From Siphonodentalium dalli (lineage: Eukaryota; Mollusca; Scaphopoda; Gadilida; Siphonodentaliidae), in contig CP136061.1 in the NCBI GenBank assembly GCA_032622095.1, positions 23,252,991-23,316,990 of the forward strand: a DNA stretch of 64,000 bases, given 5' to 3'. Shown here piece by piece: positions 12,081 through 25,637 of this stretch. The notes beneath the pieces were generated by a model, which saw only the letters and a list, made by a program, of their open reading frames with translations, was not told where the DNA came from and made no database searches. The stretch's first letter is position 1; each line of letters begins with the position of its first letter. Position numbers and translations under genes: made by a program.

Positions 12081-15000
12081 TTTCGAAGGATTTGTGGCTC
12101 TAACCGAGAGATTCATGAATACAACGCAAGGATTTATGACCTTTTCGAAGGATTTATGGCTCTAACCCCAAGATTCATGACTACAACTCAGGGATTTATG
12201 ACTTTTTCGAAGGATTTATGGTTCTAACCCAGAGATTCATGAATAGAACTCAGGGATTTATGACTTTTTCGAAGGATTTATGGTTTTAACCCAGAGATTC
12301 ATGAATAGAACTCAGGGATTTAGGACTTTTTCGAAGGATTTATGGTTCTAACCCAGAGATTCATGAATAGAACTCAGGGATTTATGACTTTTTCGAAGGA
12401 TTTATGGCTTTAACCCCGAGATTCATGACTACAACTCAGGGATTTATGACTTTTTCGAAGGATTTATGGTTCTAACTCAGAGATTCATGAATACAACTCA
12501 GGGATTTATGACTTTTTCGAAGGATTTATGGTTCTAACCCAGAGATTCATGAATACAACTCAGGGATTTATGACTTTTTCGAAGGATTTGTGGCTCTAAC
12601 CCAGAGATTCATGATTACAACTCAGGGATTTATGACTTTTTCGAAGGATTTATGGTTCTAACCCAGAGATTCATGAATAGAACTCAGGGATTTATGACTT
12701 TTTCGAAGGATTTATGGTTCTAACCCAGAGATTCATGAATAGAACTCAGGGATTTATGACTTTTTCGAAGGATTTATGGTTCTAACCCAGAGATTCATGA
12801 ATAGAACTCAGGGATTTATAACTTTTTCGAAGGATTTATGGCTTTAACCCCGAGATTCATGACTACAACTCAGGGATTTATGACTTTTTCGAAGGATTTA
12901 TGGTTCTAACCCAGAGATTCATGAATACAACTCAGGGATTTATGACTTTTTCGAAGGATTTATGGTTCTAACCCAGAGATTCATGAATACAACTCAGGGA
13001 TTTATGACTTTTTCGAAGGATTTGTTGCTCTAACCCAGAGATTCATGATTACAACTCAGGGATTTATAACTTTTTCGAAGGATTTGTGGCTCTAACCCAG
13101 AGATTCATGAATAAAACGCAAGGATTTATGACCTTTTCGAAGGATTTATGGCTCTAACCCCAAGATTCATGACTACAACTCAGGGATTTATGACTTTTTC
13201 GAAGGATTTATGGTTCTAACCCAGAGATTCATGAATAGAACTCAGGGATTTATGACTTTTTCGAAGGATTTATGGTTCTAACCCAGAGATTCATGAATAG
13301 AACTCAGGGATTTATGACTTTTTCGAAGGATTTGTGGCTCTAACCCAGAGATTCATGAATACAACTCAGGGATTTATGACTTTTCGAAGGATTTATGGCT
13401 CAAACCCCGAGATTCATGACTACAACTCAGGGATTTATGACTTTTTTGAAGGATTTATGGTTCTAACCCAGAGATTCACGAATAGAACTCAGGGATTTAT
13501 GACTTTTTCGAAGGATTTATGGTTCTAACCCAGAGATTCATGAATAGAACTCAGGGATTTATGACTTTTTCGAAGAATTTATGGTTCTAACCCAGAGATT
13601 CATGAATAGAACTCAGGGATTTATGACTTTTCGAAGGATTTATGGCTTTAACCCCGAGATTCATGACTACAACTCAGGGATTTATGACTTTTTCGAAGGA
13701 TTTATGGTTCTAACCCAGAGATTCATGAATACAACTCAGGGATTTATGACTTTTTCGAAGGATTTATGGTTCTAACCCAGAGATTCATGAATAGAACTCA
13801 TGGATTTATGACTTTTTCGAAGGATTTATGGCTTTAACCCCGAGATTCATGTCTACAACTCAGGGATTTATGACTTTTTCGAAGGATTTATGGTTCTAAC
13901 CCAGAGATTCATGAATACAACTCAGGGATTTGTGACCTTTTCGAAGGATTTGTGGCTCTAACCCAGAGATTCATGATTACAACTCAGGGATTTATGACTT
14001 TTTCGAAGGATTTGTGGCTCTAACCCAGAGATTCATGAATACAACGCAAGGATTTATGACCTTTTCGAAGGATTTATGGCTCTAACCCCAAGATTCATGA
14101 CTACAACTCAGGGATTTATGACTTTTTCGAAGGATTTATGGTTCTAACCCAGAGATTCATGAATAGAACTCAGGGATTTATGACTTTTTCGAAGGATTTA
14201 TGGTTCTAACCCAGAGATTCATGAATAGAACTCAGGGATTTATGACTTTTTCGAAGGATTTATGGTTCTAACCCAGAGATTCATGAATAGAACTCAGGGA
14301 TTTATGACTTTTTCGAAGGATTTATGGCTTTAACCCCGAGATTCATGAATACAACTCAGGGATTTATGACTTTTTCGAAGGATTTATGGTTCTAACCCAG
14401 AGATTCATGAATACAACTCAGGGATTTATGACTTTTTCGAAGGATTTATGGTTCTAACCCAGAGATTCATGAATACAACTCAGGGATTTATGACTTTTTC
14501 GAAGGATTTGTGGCTCTAACCCAGAGATTCATGATTACAACTCAGGGATTTATGACTTTTTCGAAGGATTTGTTGCTCTAACCCAGAGATTCATGAATAC
14601 AACTCAGGGATTTATGACTTTTCGAAGGATTTATGGCTCAAACCTCGAGATTCTTGACTACAACTCAGGGATTTATGACTTTTTCGAAGGATTTATGGTT
14701 CTAACCCAGAGATTCACGAATAGAACTCAGGGATTTATGACTTTTTCGAAGGATTTATGGTTCTAACCCAGAGATTCATGAATAGAACTCAGGGATTTAT
14801 GACTTTTTCGAAGGATTTATGGTTCTAACCCAGAGATTCATGAATAGAACTCAGGGATTTATGACTTTTTCGAAGGATTTATGGCTTTAACCCCGAGATT
14901 CATGACTACAACTCAGGGATTTATGACTTTTTCGAAGGATTTATGGTTCTAACCCAGAGATTCATGAATACAACTCAGGGATTTATGACTTTTTCGAAGG

Positions 15001-17650
15001 ATTTGTGGCTCTAACCCAGAGATTCATTATTACAACTCAGGGATTTATGACTTTTTCGAAGGATTTGTGGCTCTAACCCAGAGATTCATGAATACAACGC
15101 AGGGATTTATGACTTTTTCGAAGGATTTGTGGCTCTAACCCAGAGATTCATGAATACAACGCAAGGATTTATGACCTTTTCGAAGGATTTATGGCTCTAA
15201 CCCCAAGATTCATGACTACAACTCAGGGATTTATGACTTTTTCGAAGGATTTATGGCTCTAACCCAGAGATTCATGAATAGAACTCAGGGATTTATAACT
15301 TTTTCGAAGGATTTATGGTTCTAACCCAGAGATTCATGAATAGAACTCAGGGATTTATGACTTTTTCGAAGGATTTATGGCTTTAACCCCGAGATTCATG
15401 ACTACAACTCAGGGATTTATGACTCTTTCGAAGGATTTATGGTTCTAACCCAGAGATTCATGAATACAACTCAGGGATTTATGACTTTTTCGAAGGATTT
15501 ATGGTTCTAACCCAGAGATTCATGAATACAACTCAGGGATTTATGACTTTTTCGAAGGATTTGTGGCTCTAACCCAGAGATTCATGATTACAACTCAGGG
15601 ATTTATGACTTTTTCGAAGGATTTGTGGCTCTAACCCAGAGATTCATGAATACAACTCAGGGATTTATGACTTTTCGAAGGATTTATGGCTCAAACCCCG
15701 AGATTCATGACTACAACTCAGGGATTTATGACTTTTTTGAAGGATTTATGGTTCTAACCCAGAGATTCACGAATAGAACTCAGGGATTTATGACTTTTTC
15801 GAAGGATTTATGGTTCTAACCCAGAGATTCATGAATAGAACTCAGGGATTTATGACTTTTTCGAAGGATTTATGGTTCTAACCCAGAGATTCATGAATAG
15901 AACTCAGGGATTTATGACTTTTCGAAGGATTTATGGCTTTAACCCCGAGATTCATGACTACAACTCAGGGATTTATGACTTTTTCGAAGGATTTATGGTT
16001 CTAACCCAGAGATTCATGAATACAACTCAGGGATTTATGACTTTTTCGAAGGATTTATGGTTCTAACCCAGAGATTCATGAATAGAACTCATGGATTTAT
16101 GACTTTTTCGAAGGATTTATGGCTTTAACCCCGAGATTCATGTCTACAACTCAGGGATTTATGACTTTTTCGAAGGATTTATGGCTTTAACCCCGAGATT
16201 CATGACTACAACTCAGGGATTTATGACGTTTTCGAAGGATTTATGGTTCTAACCCAGAGATTCATGAATACAACTCAGGGATTTATGACTTTTTCGAAGG
16301 AATTGTGGCTCTAACCCAGAGATTCATGATTACAACTCAGGGATTTATGACTTTTTCGAAGGATTTGTGGCTCTAACCCAGAGATTCATGAATACAACGC
16401 AAGGATTTATGACCTTTTCGAAGGATTTATGGCTCTAACCCCAAGATTCATGACTACAACTCAGGGATTTATGACTTTTTCGAAGGATTTATGGTTCTAA
16501 CCCAGAGATTCATGAATAGAACTCAGGGATTTATGACTTTTTCGAAGGATTTATGGTTCTAACCCAGAGATTCATGAATAGAACTCAGGGATTTATGACT
16601 TTTTCGAAGGATTTATGGTTCTAACCCAGAGATTCATGAATAGAACTCAGGGATTTATGACTTTTTCGAAGGATTTATGGCTTTAACCCCGAGATTCATG
16701 ACTACAACTCAGGGATTTATGACTTTTTCGAAGGATTTATGGTTCTAACCCAGAGATTCATGAATACAACTCAGGGATTTATGACTTTTTCGAAGGATTT
16801 ATGGTTCTAACCCAGAGATTCATGAATACAACTCAGGGATTTATGACTTTTTCGAAGGATTTGTGGCTCTAACCCAGAGATTCATGATTACAACTCAGGG
16901 ATTTATGACTTTTTCGAAGGATTTGTTGCTCTAACCCAGAGATTCATGAATACAACTCAGGGATTTATGACTTTTCGAAGGATTTATGGCTCAAACCTCG
17001 AGATTCATGACTACAACTCAGGGATTTATGACTTTTTCGAAGGATTTATGGTTCTAACCCAGAGATTCACGAATAGAACTCAGGGATTTATGACTTTTTC
17101 GAAGGATTTATGGTTCTAACCCAGAGATTCATGAATAGAACTCAGGGATTTATGACTTTTTCGAAGGATTTATGGTTCTAACCCAGAGATTCATGAATAG
17201 AACTCAGGGATTTATGACTTTTTCGAAGGATTTATGGCTTTAACCCCGAGATTCATGACTACAACTCAGGGATTTATGACTTTTTCGAAGGATTTATGGT
17301 TCTAACCCAGAGATTCATGAATACAACTCAGGGATTTATGACTATTTCGAAGGATTTGTGGCTCTAACCCAGAGATTCATTATTACAACTCAGGGATTTA
17401 TGACTTTTTCGAAGGATTTGTGGCTCTAACCCAGAGATTCATGAATACAACGCAGGGATTTATGACTTTTTCGAAGGATTTGTGGCTCTAACCCAGAGAT
17501 TCATGAATACAACGCAAGGATTTATGACATTTTCGAAGGATTTATGGCTCTAACCCCGAGATTCATGACTACAACTCAGGGATTTATGACTTTTTCGAAG
17601 GATTTATGGTTCTAACCCAGAGATTCATGAATACAACTCAGGGATTTATG
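12081..17650 (+). repeat. Block alpha, copy 3 (868 bp shorter internally)
   Basis: It begins exactly as window position 1 and follows copy 1 at an offset of 12,080 to about 14.58 kb, then at 11,212 after an internal 14-monomer difference. Shared markers with copy 1 at 11,212 are TTCTTGAC (14,651), CATTATTAC (15,025), the H-I-J module (15,625) and GGAATTGTGG (16,299). Private changes include AATAAAACGC at about 13,111, GGATTTGTGACC at about 13,930 and GACGTTTTCG at about 16,226. The right boundary is blurred because a 1,363-bp duplication starts inside it. There is no gene. Confidence 0.75.
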
Positions 17651-18985
17651 ACTTTTTCGAAGGAATTGTGGCTCTAACCCAGAGATTCATGATTACAACT
17701 CAGGGATTTATGACTTTTTCGAAGGATTTGTGGCTCTAACCCAGAGATTCATGAATACAACGCAAGGATTTATGACCTTTTCGAAGGATTTATGGCTCTA
17801 ACCCCAAGATTCATGACTACAACTCAGGGATTTATGACTTTTTCGAAGGATTTATGGTTCTAACCCAGAGATTCATGAATAGAACTCAGGGATTTATGAC
17901 TTTTTCGAAGGATTTATGGTTCTAACCCAGAGATTCATGAATAGAACTCAGGGATTTATGACTTTTTCGAAGGATTTATGGTTCTAACCCAGAGATTCAT
18001 GAATAGAACTCAGGGATTTATGACTTTTTCGAAGGATTTATGGCTTTAACCCCGAGATTCATGACTACAACTCAGGGATTTATGACTTTTTCGAAGGATT
18101 TATGGTTCTAACCCAGAGATTCATGAATACAACTCAGGGATTTATGACTTTTTCGAAGGATTTATGGTTCTAACCCAGAGATTCATGAATACAACTCAGG
18201 GATTTATGACTTTTTCGAAGGATTTGTGGCTCTAACCCAGAGATTCATGATTACAACTCAGGGATTTATGACTTTTTCGAAGGATTTGTTGCTCTAACCC
18301 AGAGATTCATGAATACAACTCAGGGATTTATGACTTTTCGAAGGATTTATGGCTCAAACCTCGAGATTCATGACTACAACTCAGGGATTTATGACTTTTT
18401 CGAAGGATTTATGGTTCTAACCCAGAGATTCACGAATAGAACTCAGGGATTTATGACTTTTTCGAAGGATTTATGGTTCTAACCCAGAGATTCATGAATA
18501 GAACTCAGGGATTTATGACTTTTTCGAAGGATTTATGGTTCTAACCCAGAGATTCATGAATAGAACTCAGGGATTTATGACTTTTTCGAAGGATTTATGG
18601 CTTTAACCCCGAGATTCATGACTACAACTCAGGGATTTATGACTTTTTCGAAGGATTTATGGTTCTAACCCAGAGATTCATGAATACAACTCAGGGATTT
18701 ATGACTATTTCGAAGGATTTGTGGCTCTAACCCAGAGATTCATTATTACAACTCAGGGATTTATGACTTTTTCGAAGGATTTGTGGCTCTAACCCAGAGA
18801 TTCATGAATACAACGCAGGGATTTATGACTTTTTCGAAGGATTTGTGGCTCTAACCCAGAGATTCATGAATACAACGCAAGGATTTATGACATTTTCGAA
18901 GGATTTATGGCTCTAACCCCGAGATTCATGACTACAACTCAGGGATTTATGACTTTTTCGAAGGATTTATGGTTCTAACCCAGAG
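16260..18985 (+). repeat. 1,363-bp tandem duplication (22 monomers minus 1)
   Basis: Four markers repeat at exactly 1,363 bp: GGAATTGTGG at 16,299 and 17,662; the T4 contraction at 16,969 and 18,332; ATGACTATTTCG at 17,338 and 18,701; and CATTATTAC at 17,378 and 18,741. The two copies are adjacent, with a junction near 17.6 kb. The second copy leads into block beta. The outer boundaries are approximate because neighbouring monomers are nearly identical. Confidence 0.8.
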
Positions 18986-19047
18986 ATTCATGAATAGAAC
19001 TCAGGGATTTATGACTTTTTCGAAGGATTTATGGTTCTAACCCAGAG

Positions 19048-22000
19048 ATTAATGAATAGAACTCAGGGATTTATGACTTTTTCGAAGGATTTATGGTTCT
19101 AACCCAGAGATTCATGAATACAACGCAGGGATTTATGACTTTTTCGAAGGATTTGTGGCTCTAACCCAGAGATTCGTGAATACAACGCAAGGATTTATGA
19201 CCTTTTCGAAGGATTTATGGCTCTAACTCCGAGATTCATGACTACAACTCAGGGATTTATGACTTTTTCGAAGGATTTATGGTTCTAACCCAGAGATTCA
19301 TGAATAGAACTCAGGGATTTATGACTTTTTCGAAGGATTTATGGTTCTAACCCAGAGATTCATGAATAGAACTCAGGGATTTATGACTTTTTCGAAGGAT
19401 TTATGGTTCTAACCCAGAGATTCATGAATAGAACTCAGGGATTTATGACTTTTTTGAAGGATTTATGGCTTTAACCCCGAGATTCATGACTACAACTCAG
19501 GGATTTATGACTTTTTCGAAGGATTTATGGTTCTAACCCAGAGATTCATGAATACAACTCAGGGATTTATGACTTTTTCGAAGGATTTGTGGCTCTAACC
19601 CAGAGATTCATGAATACAACGCAGGGATTTATGACTTTTTCGAAGGATTTATGGCTCTAACCCAGAGATTCATGAATACAACGCAAGGATTTATGACTTT
19701 TTCGAAGGATTTATGGCTCAAACCCCGAGATTCAAGACTACAACTCAGGGATTTATGACTTTTTTGAAGGATTTATGGTTCTAACCCAGAGATTCACGAA
19801 TAGAACTCAGGGATTTATGACTTTTTCGAAGGATTTATGGTTCTAACCCAGAGATTCATGAATAGAACTCAGGGATTTATGACTTTTTCGAAGGATTTAT
19901 GGTTCTAACCCAGAGATTCATGAATAGAACTCAGGGATTTATGACTTTTTCGAAGGATTTATGGCTTTAACCCCGAGATTCATGACTACAACTCAGGGAT
20001 TTATGACTTTTTCGAAGGATTTATGGTTCTAACCCAGAGATTCATTAATACAACTCAGGGATTTATGACTTTTTCGAAGGATTTGTGGCTCTAACCCAGA
20101 GATTCATGATTACAACTCAGGGATTTATGACTTTTTCGAAGGATTTGTGGCTCTAACCCAGAGATTCATGAATACAACGCAAGGATTTATGACCTTTTCG
20201 AAGGATTTAAGGCTCTAACCCCAAGATTCATGACTACAACTCAGGGATTTATGACTTTTTCGAAGGATTTATGGTTCTAACCCAGAGATTCATGAATAGA
20301 ACTCAGGGATTTATGACTTTTTCGAAGGATTTATGGTTCTAACCCAGAGATTCATGAATAGAACTCAGGGATTTATGACTTTTTCGAAGGATTTATGGTT
20401 CTAACCCAGAGATTCATGAATAGAACTCAGGGATTTATGACTTTTTCGAAGGATTTATGGCTTTAACCCCGAGATTCATGACTACAACTCAGGGATTTAT
20501 GACTTTTTCGAAGGATTTATGGTTCTAACCCAGAGATTCATGAATACAACTCAGGGATTTATGACTTTTTCGAAGGATTTAGGGTTCTAACCCAGAGATT
20601 CATGAATACAACTCAGGGATTTATGACTTTTTCGAAGGATTTGTGGCTCTAACCCAGAGATTCATGATTACAACTCAGGGATTTATGACTTTTTCGAAGG
20701 ATTTGTGGCTCTAACCGAGAGATTCATGAATACAACGCAAGGATTTATGACCTTTTCGAAGGATTTATGGCTCTAACCCCAAGATTCATGACTACAACTC
20801 AGGGATTTATGACTTGTTCGAAGGATTTATGGTTCTAACCCAGAGATTCATGAATAGAACTCAGGGATTTATGACTTTTTCGAAGGATTTATGGTTCTAA
20901 CCCAGAGATTCATGAATATAACTCAGGGATTTAGGACTTTTTCGAAGGATTTATGGTTCTAACCCAGAGATTCATGAATAGAACTCAGGGATTTATGACT
21001 TTTTCGAAGGATTTATGGCTTTAACCCCGAGATTCATGACTACAACTCAGGGATTTATGACTTTTTCGAAGGATTTATGGTTCTAACTCAGAGATTCATG
21101 AATACAACTCAGGGATTTATGACTTTTTCGAAGGATTTATGGTTCTAACCCAGAGATTCATGAATACAACTCAGGGATTTATGACTTTTTCGAAGGATTT
21201 GTGGCTCTAACCCAGAGATTCATGATTACAACTCAGGGATTTATGACTTTTTCGAAGGATTTGTGGCTCTAACCCAGAGATTCATGAATACAACTCAGGG
21301 ATTTATGACTTTTCGAAGGATTTATGGCTCAAACCCCGAGATTCATGACTACAACTCAGGGATTTATGACTTTTTCGAAGGATTTATGGTTCTAACCCAG
21401 AGATTCACGAATAGAACTCAGGGATTTATGACTTTTTCGAAGGATTTATGGTTCTAACCCAGAGATTCATGAATAGAACTCAGGGATTTATGACTTTTTC
21501 GAAGGATTTATGGTTCTAACCCAGAGATTCATGAATAGAACTCAGGGATTTATGACTTTTTCGAAGGATTTATGGCTTTAACCCCGAGATTCATGACTAC
21601 AACTCAGGGATTTATGACTTTTTCGAAGGATTTATGGTTCTAACCCAGAGATTCATGACTACAACTCAGGGATTTATGACTTTTTCGAAGGATTTATGGT
21701 TCTAACCCAGAGATTCATGAATACAACTCAGGGATTTATGACTTTTTCGAAGGATTTGTGGCTCTAACCCAGAGATTCATGAATACAACGCATGGATTTA
21801 TGACTTTTTCGAAGGATTTATGGCTCTAACCCAGAGATTCATGAATACAACGCAAGGATTTATGACTTTTTCGAAGGATTTATGGCTCAAACCCCGAGAT
21901 TCATGACTACAACTCAGGGATTTATGACTTTTTTGAAGGATTTATGGTTCTAACCCAGAGATTCACGAATAGAACTCAGGGATTTATGACTTTTTCGAAG

Positions 22001-25000
22001 GATTTATGGTTCTAACCCAGAGATTCATGAATAGAACTCAGGGATTTATGACTTTTTCGAAGGATTTCTGGTTCTAACCCAGAGATTCATGAATAGAACT
22101 CAGGGATTTATGACTTTTTCGAAGGATTTGTGGCTCTAACCCAGAGATTCATGAATACAACGCAAGGATTTATGACCTTTTCGAAGGATTTATGGCTCTA
22201 ACCCCAAGATTCATGACTACAACTCAGGGATTTATGACTTTTTCGAAGGATTTATGGTTCTAACCCAGAGATTAATGAATAGAACTCAGGGATTTATGAC
22301 TTTTTCGAAGGATTTATGGTTCTAACCCAGAGATTCATGAATACAACGCAGGGATTTATGACTTTTTCGAAGGATTTGTGGCTCTAACCCAGAGATTCGT
22401 GAATACAACGCAAGGATTTATGACCTTTTCGAAGGATTTATGGCTCTAACTCCGAGATTCATGACTACAACTCAGGGATTTATGACTTTTTCGAAGGATT
22501 TATGGTTCTAACCCAGAGATTCATGAATAGAACTCAGGGATTTATGACTTTTTCGAAGGATTTATGGTTCTAACCCAGAGATTCATGAATAGAACTCAGG
22601 GATTTATGACTTTTTCGAAGGATTTATGGTTCTAACCCAGAGATTCATGAATAGAACTCAGGGATTTATGACTTTTTTGAAGGATTTATGGCTTTAACCC
22701 CGAGATTCATGACTACAACTCAGGGATTTATGACTTTTTCGAAGGATTTATGGTTCTAACCCAGAGATTCATGAATACAACTCAGGGATTTATGACTTTT
22801 TCGAAGGATTTGTGGCTCTAACCCAGAGATTCATGAATACAAAGCAGGGATTTATGACTTTTTCGAAGGATTTATGGCTCTAACCCAGATATTCATGAAT
22901 ACAACGCAAGGATTTATGACTTTTTCGAAGGATTTATGGCTCAAACCCCGAGATTCAAGACTACAACTCAGGGATTTATGACTTTTTTGAAGGATTTATG
23001 GTTCTAACCCAGAGATTCACGAATAGAACTCAGGGATTTATGACTTTTTCGAAGGATTTATGGTTCTAACCCAGAGATTCATGAATAGAACTCAGGGATT
23101 TATGACTTTTTCGAAGGATTTATGGTTCTAACCCAGAGATTCATGAATAGAACTCAGGGATTTATGACTTTTTCGAAGGATTTATGGCTTTAACCCCGAG
23201 ATTCATGACTACAACTCAGGGATTTATGACTTTTTCGAAGGATTTATGGTTCTAACCCAGAGATTCATTAATACAACTCAGGGATTTATGACTTTTTCGA
23301 AGGATTTGTGGCTCTAACCCAGAGATTCATGATTACAACTCAGGGATTTATGACTTTTTCGAAGGATTTGTGGCTCTAACCCAGAGATTCATGAATACAA
23401 CGCAAGGATTTATGACCTTTTCGAAGGATTTAAGGCTCTAACCCCAAGATTCATGACTACAACTCAGGGATTTATGACTTTTTCGAAGGATTTATGGTTC
23501 TAATCCAGAGATTCATGAATAGAACTCAGGGATTTATGACTTTTTCGAAGGATTTATGGTTCTAACCCAGAGATTCATTAATAGAACTCAGGGATTTATG
23601 ACTTTTTCGAAGGATTTATGGTTCTAACCCAGAGATTCATGAATAGAACTCAGGGATTTATGACTTTTTCGAAGGATTTATGGCTTTAACCCCGAGATTC
23701 ATGACTACAACTCAGGGATTTATGACTTTTTCGAAGGATTTATGGTTCTAACCCAGAGATTCATGAATACAACTCAGGGATTTATGACTTTTTCGAAGGA
23801 TTTAGGGTTCTAACCCAGAGATTCATGAATACAACTCAGGGATTTATGACTTTTTCGAAGGATTTGTGGCTCTAACCCAGAGATTCATGATTACAACTCA
23901 GGGATTTATGACTTTTTCGAAGGATTTGTGGCTCTAACCGAGAGATTCATGAATACAACGCAAGGATTTATGACCTTTTCGAAGGATTTATGGCTCTAAC
24001 CCCAAGATTCATGACTACAACTCAGGGATTTATGACTTGTTCGAAGGATTTATGGTTCTAACCCAGAGATTCATGAATAGAACTCAGGGATTTATGACTT
24101 TTTCGAAGGATTTATGGTTCTAACCCAGAGATTCATGAATAGAACTCAGGGATTTAGGACTTTTTCGAAGGATTTATGGTTCTAACCCAGAGATTCATGA
24201 ATAGAACTCAGGGATTTATGACTTTTTCGAAGGATTTATGGCTTTAACCCCGAGATTCATGACTACAACTCAGGGATTTATGACTTTTTCGAAGGATTTA
24301 TGGTTCTAACTCAGAGATTCATGAATACAACTCAGGGATTTATGACTTTTTCGAAGGATTTATGGTTCTAACCCAGAGATTCATGAATACAACTCAGGGA
24401 TTTATGACTTTTTCGAAGGATTTGTGGCTCTAACCCAGAGATTCATGATTACAACTCAGGGATTTATGACTTTTTCGAAGGATTTGGGGCTCTAACCCAG
24501 AGATTCATGAATACAACTCAGGGATTTATGACTTTTCGAAGGATTTATGGCTCAAACCCCGAGATTCATGACTACAACTCAGGGATTTATGACTTTTTCG
24601 AAGGATTTATGGTTCTAACCCAGAGATTCACGAATAGAACTCAGGGATTTAAGACTTTTTCGAAGGATTTATGGTTCTAACCCAGAGATTCATGAATAGA
24701 ACTCAGGGATTTATGACTTTTTCGAAGGATTTATGGTTCTAACCCAGAGATTCATGAATAGAACTCAGGGATTTATGACTTTTTCGAAGGATTTATGGCT
24801 TTAACCCCGAGATTCATGACTACAACTCAGGGATTTATGACTTTTTCGAAGGATTTATGGTTCTAACCCAGAGATTCATGAATAGAACTCAGGGATTTAT
24901 GACTTTTTCGAAGGATTTATGGTTCTAACCCAGAGATTCAAGAATAGAACTCAGGGATTTATGACTTTTTCGAAGGATTTATGGCTTTAACCCCGAGATT

Positions 25001-25490
25001 CATGACTACAACTCAGGGATTTATGACTTTTTCGAAGGATTTATGGTTCTAACCCAGAGATTCATGAATACAACTCAGGGATTTATGACTTTTTCGAAGG
25101 ATTTGTGGCTCTAACCCAGAGATTCATGAATACAACGCAGGGATTTATGACTTTTTCGAAGGATTTATGGCTCTAACCCAGAGATTCATGAATACAACGC
25201 AAGGATTTATGACTTTTTCGAAGGATTTATGGCTCAAACCCCGAGATTCATGACTACAACTCAGGGATTTATGACTTTTTTGAAGGATTTATGGTTCTAA
25301 CCCAGAGATTCACGAATAGAACTCAGGGATTTATGACTTTTTCGAAGGATTTATGGTTCTAACCCAGAGATTCATGAATAGAACTCAGGGATTTATGACT
25401 TTTTCGAAGGATTTATGGTTCTAACCCAGAGATTCATGAATAGAACTCAGGGATTTATGACTTTATCGAAGGATTTATGGCTTTAACCCC
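19048..25490 (+). repeat. 3,223-bp tandem duplication inside block beta copy 1
   Basis: Marker variants repeat at exactly 3,223 bp (52 monomers minus 1): GATTAATGAATAG at 19,046 and 22,269, TTCGTGAATAC at 19,173 and 22,396, TTCAAGAC at 19,731 and 22,954, and GACTTGTTCG at 20,811 and 24,034. The copies have since diverged at some sites. Examples are TTTGGGGCTC only in the second copy (about 24,484), GGATTTAAGAC only in the second (about 24,647), and GCATGG only in the first (about 21,790). The duplication predates the 12,580-bp event, since both copies recur in beta copy 2. Confidence 0.8.
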
Positions 25491-25637
25491 GAGATTCATG
25501 ACTACAACTCAGGGATTTATGACTTTTTCGAAGGATTTATGGTTCTAACCCAGAGATTCATGAATACAACTCAGGGATTTATGACTTTTTCGAAGGATTT
25601 GTGGCTCTAACCCAGAGATTCATGATTACAACTCAGG

